From positions 1 to 8,747 of the forward strand of contig CACXFY010000033.1 in the NCBI GenBank assembly GCA_902767005.1: a stretch of DNA of 8,747 nucleotides. Reading direction: 5' to 3'. The notes beneath the pieces were generated by a model. The model made no database searches, had not been told where the DNA came from, and saw only the letters and a list, made by a program, of their open reading frames with translations. The translations under genes were made by a program, and so were the position numbers. Positions 6,874 to 8,747 of this stretch are shown in pieces. Numbering within the stretch: the first letter of the stretch is position 1; every line of letters starts with the position of its first letter. The DNA comes from an uncultured Erysipelotrichaceae bacterium. GTDB lineage: Bacteria; Bacillota_I; Bacilli_A; RF39; UBA660.

Positions 6874-7479
6874 ATGTTTTTTAAAAAGAAAAATAAGAAA
6901 CCAAGCGAATTTGAAAATTTAGTAGAACAAAGTAAGAAAAAAGAGAAGATAAAGAAAGAGACTGTTAACTATAAATGGATATTTACAATAGTAGTACTAA
7001 GTTTTGTAATATCATTTTGTCTATCTTTTATTGCTAATATAACGATTCCTAATCTTACTTTTGTTTTTGGATGCTTAATTACTTTTCTATTTATTATAAT
7101 TGGTATTATATTTGATATTATTGGAGTATCAGTAACATCTGCAGATGAAGCTGTATTTCATTCCATGAGTTCTAGAAAAGTAAAAGGAGCAAATGTTGCG
7201 GTTAAATTTAAAAAGAATGCTGATAAAGTATCAAGCTTTTGTTGTGATGTAATAGGTGATATATGTGGTGTTATATCAGGAGCTGCTGGAACTACAATAG
7301 GAGTAATATTAGTTACAGATATGCATTTTAATGTTCTACTTACTGGTCTAATTATTACAGCGGTAATTTCATCTTTAACTATAGGAGGAAAAGCTATAGG
7401 AAAGAGTTTTGCTATAAATAAGAGTGAAATTATATTATATGAGTTCTCCAAATTTATATCTAATTTTTATAAAGGTTAA
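6874..7479 (+). CDS. oapA: OLE-associated membrane protein OapA
   Basis: A 201-residue integral membrane protein, the partner that carries OLE RNA to the cell membrane; OLE/OapA complexes are linked in Bacillus halodurans to ethanol, cold and Mg2+ stress responses. Residues 1-32 are strongly basic and probably cytoplasmic, suited to RNA contact. Four hydrophobic segments follow at about 35-56, 61-88, 130-150 and 153-172. Family-like marks are FDIIGVSVTSADEAVFHSM at 80-98, a basic KVKGANVAVKFKKNAD stretch at 102-117, and CDVIGDICGVISGAAG at 124-139 containing the DxxxD motif (Asp125, Asp129). Length fits the family (about 180-200). Start: ATG after AGGTGGTGAT, with no longer option. It sits 26 bases after the OLE terminator, the expected position. 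The family relation is from recalled pattern, and relatives are sometimes labelled as CorB/DUF21-like transporters. Confidence 0.88.
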   Translation: MFFKKKNKKPSEFENLVEQSKKKEKIKKETVNYKWIFTIVVLSFVISFCLSFIANITIPNLTFVFGCLITFLFIIIGIIFDIIGVSVTSADEAVFHSMSSRKVKGANVAVKFKKNADKVSSFCCDVIGDICGVISGAAGTTIGVILVTDMHFNVLLTGLIITAVISSLTIGGKAIGKSFAINKSEIILYEFSKFISNFYKG

Positions 7480-7490
7480 AATTAGTTTTA

Positions 7491-7519
7491 TTGCAAAAAG
7501 CCTTCATTTGTGGTATAAT
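7491..7519 (+). promoter_or_regulatory. Promoter of the second kinase-like gene, inside a hairpin
   Basis: TTGCAA (7491-7496), spacer of 17, TATAAT (7514-7519) with TG at 7511-7512 as an extended -10. The -10 straddles the apex of the inverted repeat at 7495-7545. Transcription should begin near 7526, so the RNA would contain only the 3' arm and leave the GGAGG ribosome site free. Confidence 0.8.
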
Positions 7520-7545
7520 ATGTACCACATATGGAGGTCTTTTTT
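7495..7545 (+). terminator. Long hairpin terminator after oapA that also hides the next ribosome site
   Basis: Bases 7500-7515 pair with 7523-7538: 16 positions with one T-T mismatch and two G-U pairs, around a 7-base loop. A-run 7495-7499 faces the T-run 7540-7545 with one C bulged. On RNA coming from oapA this is a strong U-tract terminator. Its 3' arm includes GGAGG (7533-7537), the ribosome site of the gene starting at 7546. Confidence 0.82.
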
Positions 7546-8208
7546 ATGGCTTATACTTTGAATAAAAGAAATGATATTATTTCTCACAAAAAATTATACT
7601 ATTTATCAAAGAGTGATACAGGTACGGTATATCGTTATAATGGAAAAGCTATACATATATTTCCAGATAATGTCGATGGTGTTTTTTCTGAAGAAGAGGG
7701 TTTATATTTAACTAATTTAGATACACATCGTATTTTACTTCCAGATGATATTTTATATAAGAATAAGCATATGGTTGGATTTACTACTACGTTACCTAAA
7801 AAGAATAGATCACAAAAATTGATTAATAGCGATAAAACTGATTTTTTATATAGTTTATATTTATTAGAAGAAGATGTAGATGTATTATCTAAACATAGAG
7901 TATTAATGAGTGGTTTAGTTACAGATAAGAGTTTATATAATGGAGATTTATATTTATTAGATCCTTCTAAATATGGAAGAATATCTATGGGAGAAGATAC
8001 TATACTTAAACTTAATTTATATCAATTACATTTATTAATATCTAAATTATTAATGACAGAGTTTAAGAAGAATAATAGTTCCTATAATGATTTACGTGGT
8101 GTAGAGGAATTATTACAATTAAGAGAACAAGACGAGTATCCTAGTAAGTTCTTTAATAATATTTTAGAAGATAGAGAAAAAGTAAAATCATTAGTTAGAA
8201 AAGTATAA
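7546..8208 (+). CDS. Small kinase-fold protein, probably a pseudokinase (paralogue 2)
   Basis: A 220-residue paralogue of the protein at 3650. Shared landmarks in order are the SDTGTVYR loop at 23-30, AIHIF at 35-39, an E-E-E run at 49-51, LDTHRILLPDDIL at 58-70 (compare DTQRVVLPDE in paralogue 1), a YLLEEDV helix near 105-111, and LLDPSKY at 137-143 in the DFG position. Key catalytic groups are missing: the beta-3 Lys is replaced by His37, no HRD or DxxxxN loop is present (SGLVTDKSLYN instead), and the metal-binding triplet is DPS. It is therefore more likely a binding or regulatory protein than an enzyme. ATG 7546 is used because GGAGG at 7533-7537 is correctly spaced and an upstream in-frame ATG at 7531 overlaps that site. 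It is followed 18 bases later by paralogue 3, likely one transcript. Confidence 0.72.
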   Translation: MAYTLNKRNDIISHKKLYYLSKSDTGTVYRYNGKAIHIFPDNVDGVFSEEEGLYLTNLDTHRILLPDDILYKNKHMVGFTTTLPKKNRSQKLINSDKTDFLYSLYLLEEDVDVLSKHRVLMSGLVTDKSLYNGDLYLLDPSKYGRISMGEDTILKLNLYQLHLLISKLLMTEFKKNNSSYNDLRGVEELLQLREQDEYPSKFFNNILEDREKVKSLVRKV

Positions 8209-8226
8209 GATATTGGGGTTGGTTGT

Positions 8227-8747
8227 ATGAAAATTAGATTAGGTAAAAAAATATTTGAATTTAATGATATTCAATTAGATAAAATGTATATTGATGAAGG
8301 TATGGAAGGTACTATTTACAGACTCGGAGAAGATGCTTTAAAAATATATAGTAAATATCCTGCTAAAGATAGATTAAACGAAGAAGAAGCTTTAAAACTT
8401 AGTAAGATAGTTACAGAGAGATTCTTATTACCAAAAAAATTAATATATGATGAAGATAATAATTTTATTGGATATAGTACAAAATTTATAGAAGATTATG
8501 ATTTTAAAAATGTTAGATATTTACCAATGAATGAATTTTGTAGTGAATTAGATATTTTATATAATGAATTAAAATCACTAAATGATAATTTAGTAGATGT
8601 AGAAGATTATTCTTTATATAATGCTATTTATAATGGAGAAATATATATAGTTGATCCAGGTAGTTATAGATTTGTAAAAGATGAAGGCTATTTACATAAA
8701 GATAATAAATATAAGTTAAATGAGTTTATTATTTGGTACTTATTACC
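8227..8747 (+). CDS. Small kinase-fold protein (paralogue 3), 3' end cut by window edge
   Basis: 173 codons are visible and open to the last base. It has the same order of landmarks as the other two: EGMEGTIYR loop at 24-32, ALKIY with Lys39 at 37-41, NEEEALKL at 51-58, TERFLLPKKLIY at 63-74, YSTKFIE hinge-like at 83-89, and IVDPGSYR at 141-148 in place of DFG. As in paralogue 2, the catalytic-loop segment (VDVEDYSLYN) lacks HRD or a DxxxxN arrangement, although the beta-3 Lys is kept. Nucleotide binding is possible; phosphotransfer is doubtful. ATG 8227 follows TATTGGGGTTGG, a G-rich ribosome site, and lies 18 bases after the stop of paralogue 2 with no terminator or clear promoter in between, so the two form an operon. 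The missing C-terminus is probably about 40-60 residues, judging by its relatives. Confidence 0.7.
   Translation, partial: MKIRLGKKIFEFNDIQLDKMYIDEGMEGTIYRLGEDALKIYSKYPAKDRLNEEEALKLSKIVTERFLLPKKLIYDEDNNFIGYSTKFIEDYDFKNVRYLPMNEFCSELDILYNELKSLNDNLVDVEDYSLYNAIYNGEIYIVDPGSYRFVKDEGYLHKDNKYKLNEFIIWYLL

Noticed and set aside
7158..7451. Minus-strand open frame of 97 codons opposite oapA
   Set aside because: oapA has the promoter, ribosome site, membrane topology and family motifs; the reverse frame has none of these.
1..8747. Mycoplasma-type code with TGA as Trp
   Set aside because: All Trp codons seen are TGG and no gene needs TGA read-through. No TGA stop appears either, so code 4 is not strictly excluded, only unsupported.
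1..8747. Mobile elements, CRISPR arrays or tRNA genes
   Set aside because: I found no transposase or integrase, no regularly spaced direct repeats and no cloverleaf-like segment.

Overview
The window is AT-rich, standard-code bacterial DNA from a low-GC Bacillota-like organism, probably an uncultured anaerobic or host-associated lineage. The clues are very low GC in coding DNA, near-consensus sigma-A promoters with extended -10 elements, U-tract terminators, an MEP isoprenoid pathway (IspH, DXS), a peptidoglycan hydrolase, and an OLE-type large RNA with OapA. TGG codes for Trp, no in-frame TGA occurs, and visible stops are TAA or TAG. The genus cannot be fixed from the sequence.

Layout. (1) 1-2860: the 3' half of ispH, a small membrane-anchored protein of unknown function, and dxs, all on the plus strand. 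(2) 2841-3572: a Sir2-family deacetylase gene on the minus strand, convergent with dxs; the two 3' ends overlap inside a palindromic terminator. (3) 3600-6181: three plus-strand genes, each with its own promoter: a small kinase-fold protein, a membrane-anchored glucosaminidase-like wall hydrolase, and a membrane-anchored HExxH metallopeptidase. (4) 6186-6847: a non-coding, GC-richer, hairpin-filled stretch with a perfect TTGACA-N17-TATAAT promoter and a U7 terminator, about 627 nt of RNA. It is followed at once by a four-helix membrane protein with OapA hallmarks. I read this pair as OLE RNA (Ornate Large Extremophilic RNA) and its membrane partner OapA. (5) 7491-8747: two more kinase-fold proteins paralogous to the one at 3650, probably co-transcribed; the second runs off the window.

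How they fit together. OLE RNA and oapA are known in other Bacillota to sit beside isoprenoid genes, including dxs. Here ispH and dxs are still nearby, but about 3.4 kb of unrelated envelope, deacetylase and kinase-like genes lies between, and OLE has its own strong promoter. The most unusual points are OLE/OapA itself, three degenerate kinase-like paralogues around it, and a long hairpin at 7495-7545 that is at once a terminator for oapA, the site of the next gene's promoter -10, and a sequestering partner for that gene's ribosome-binding site.
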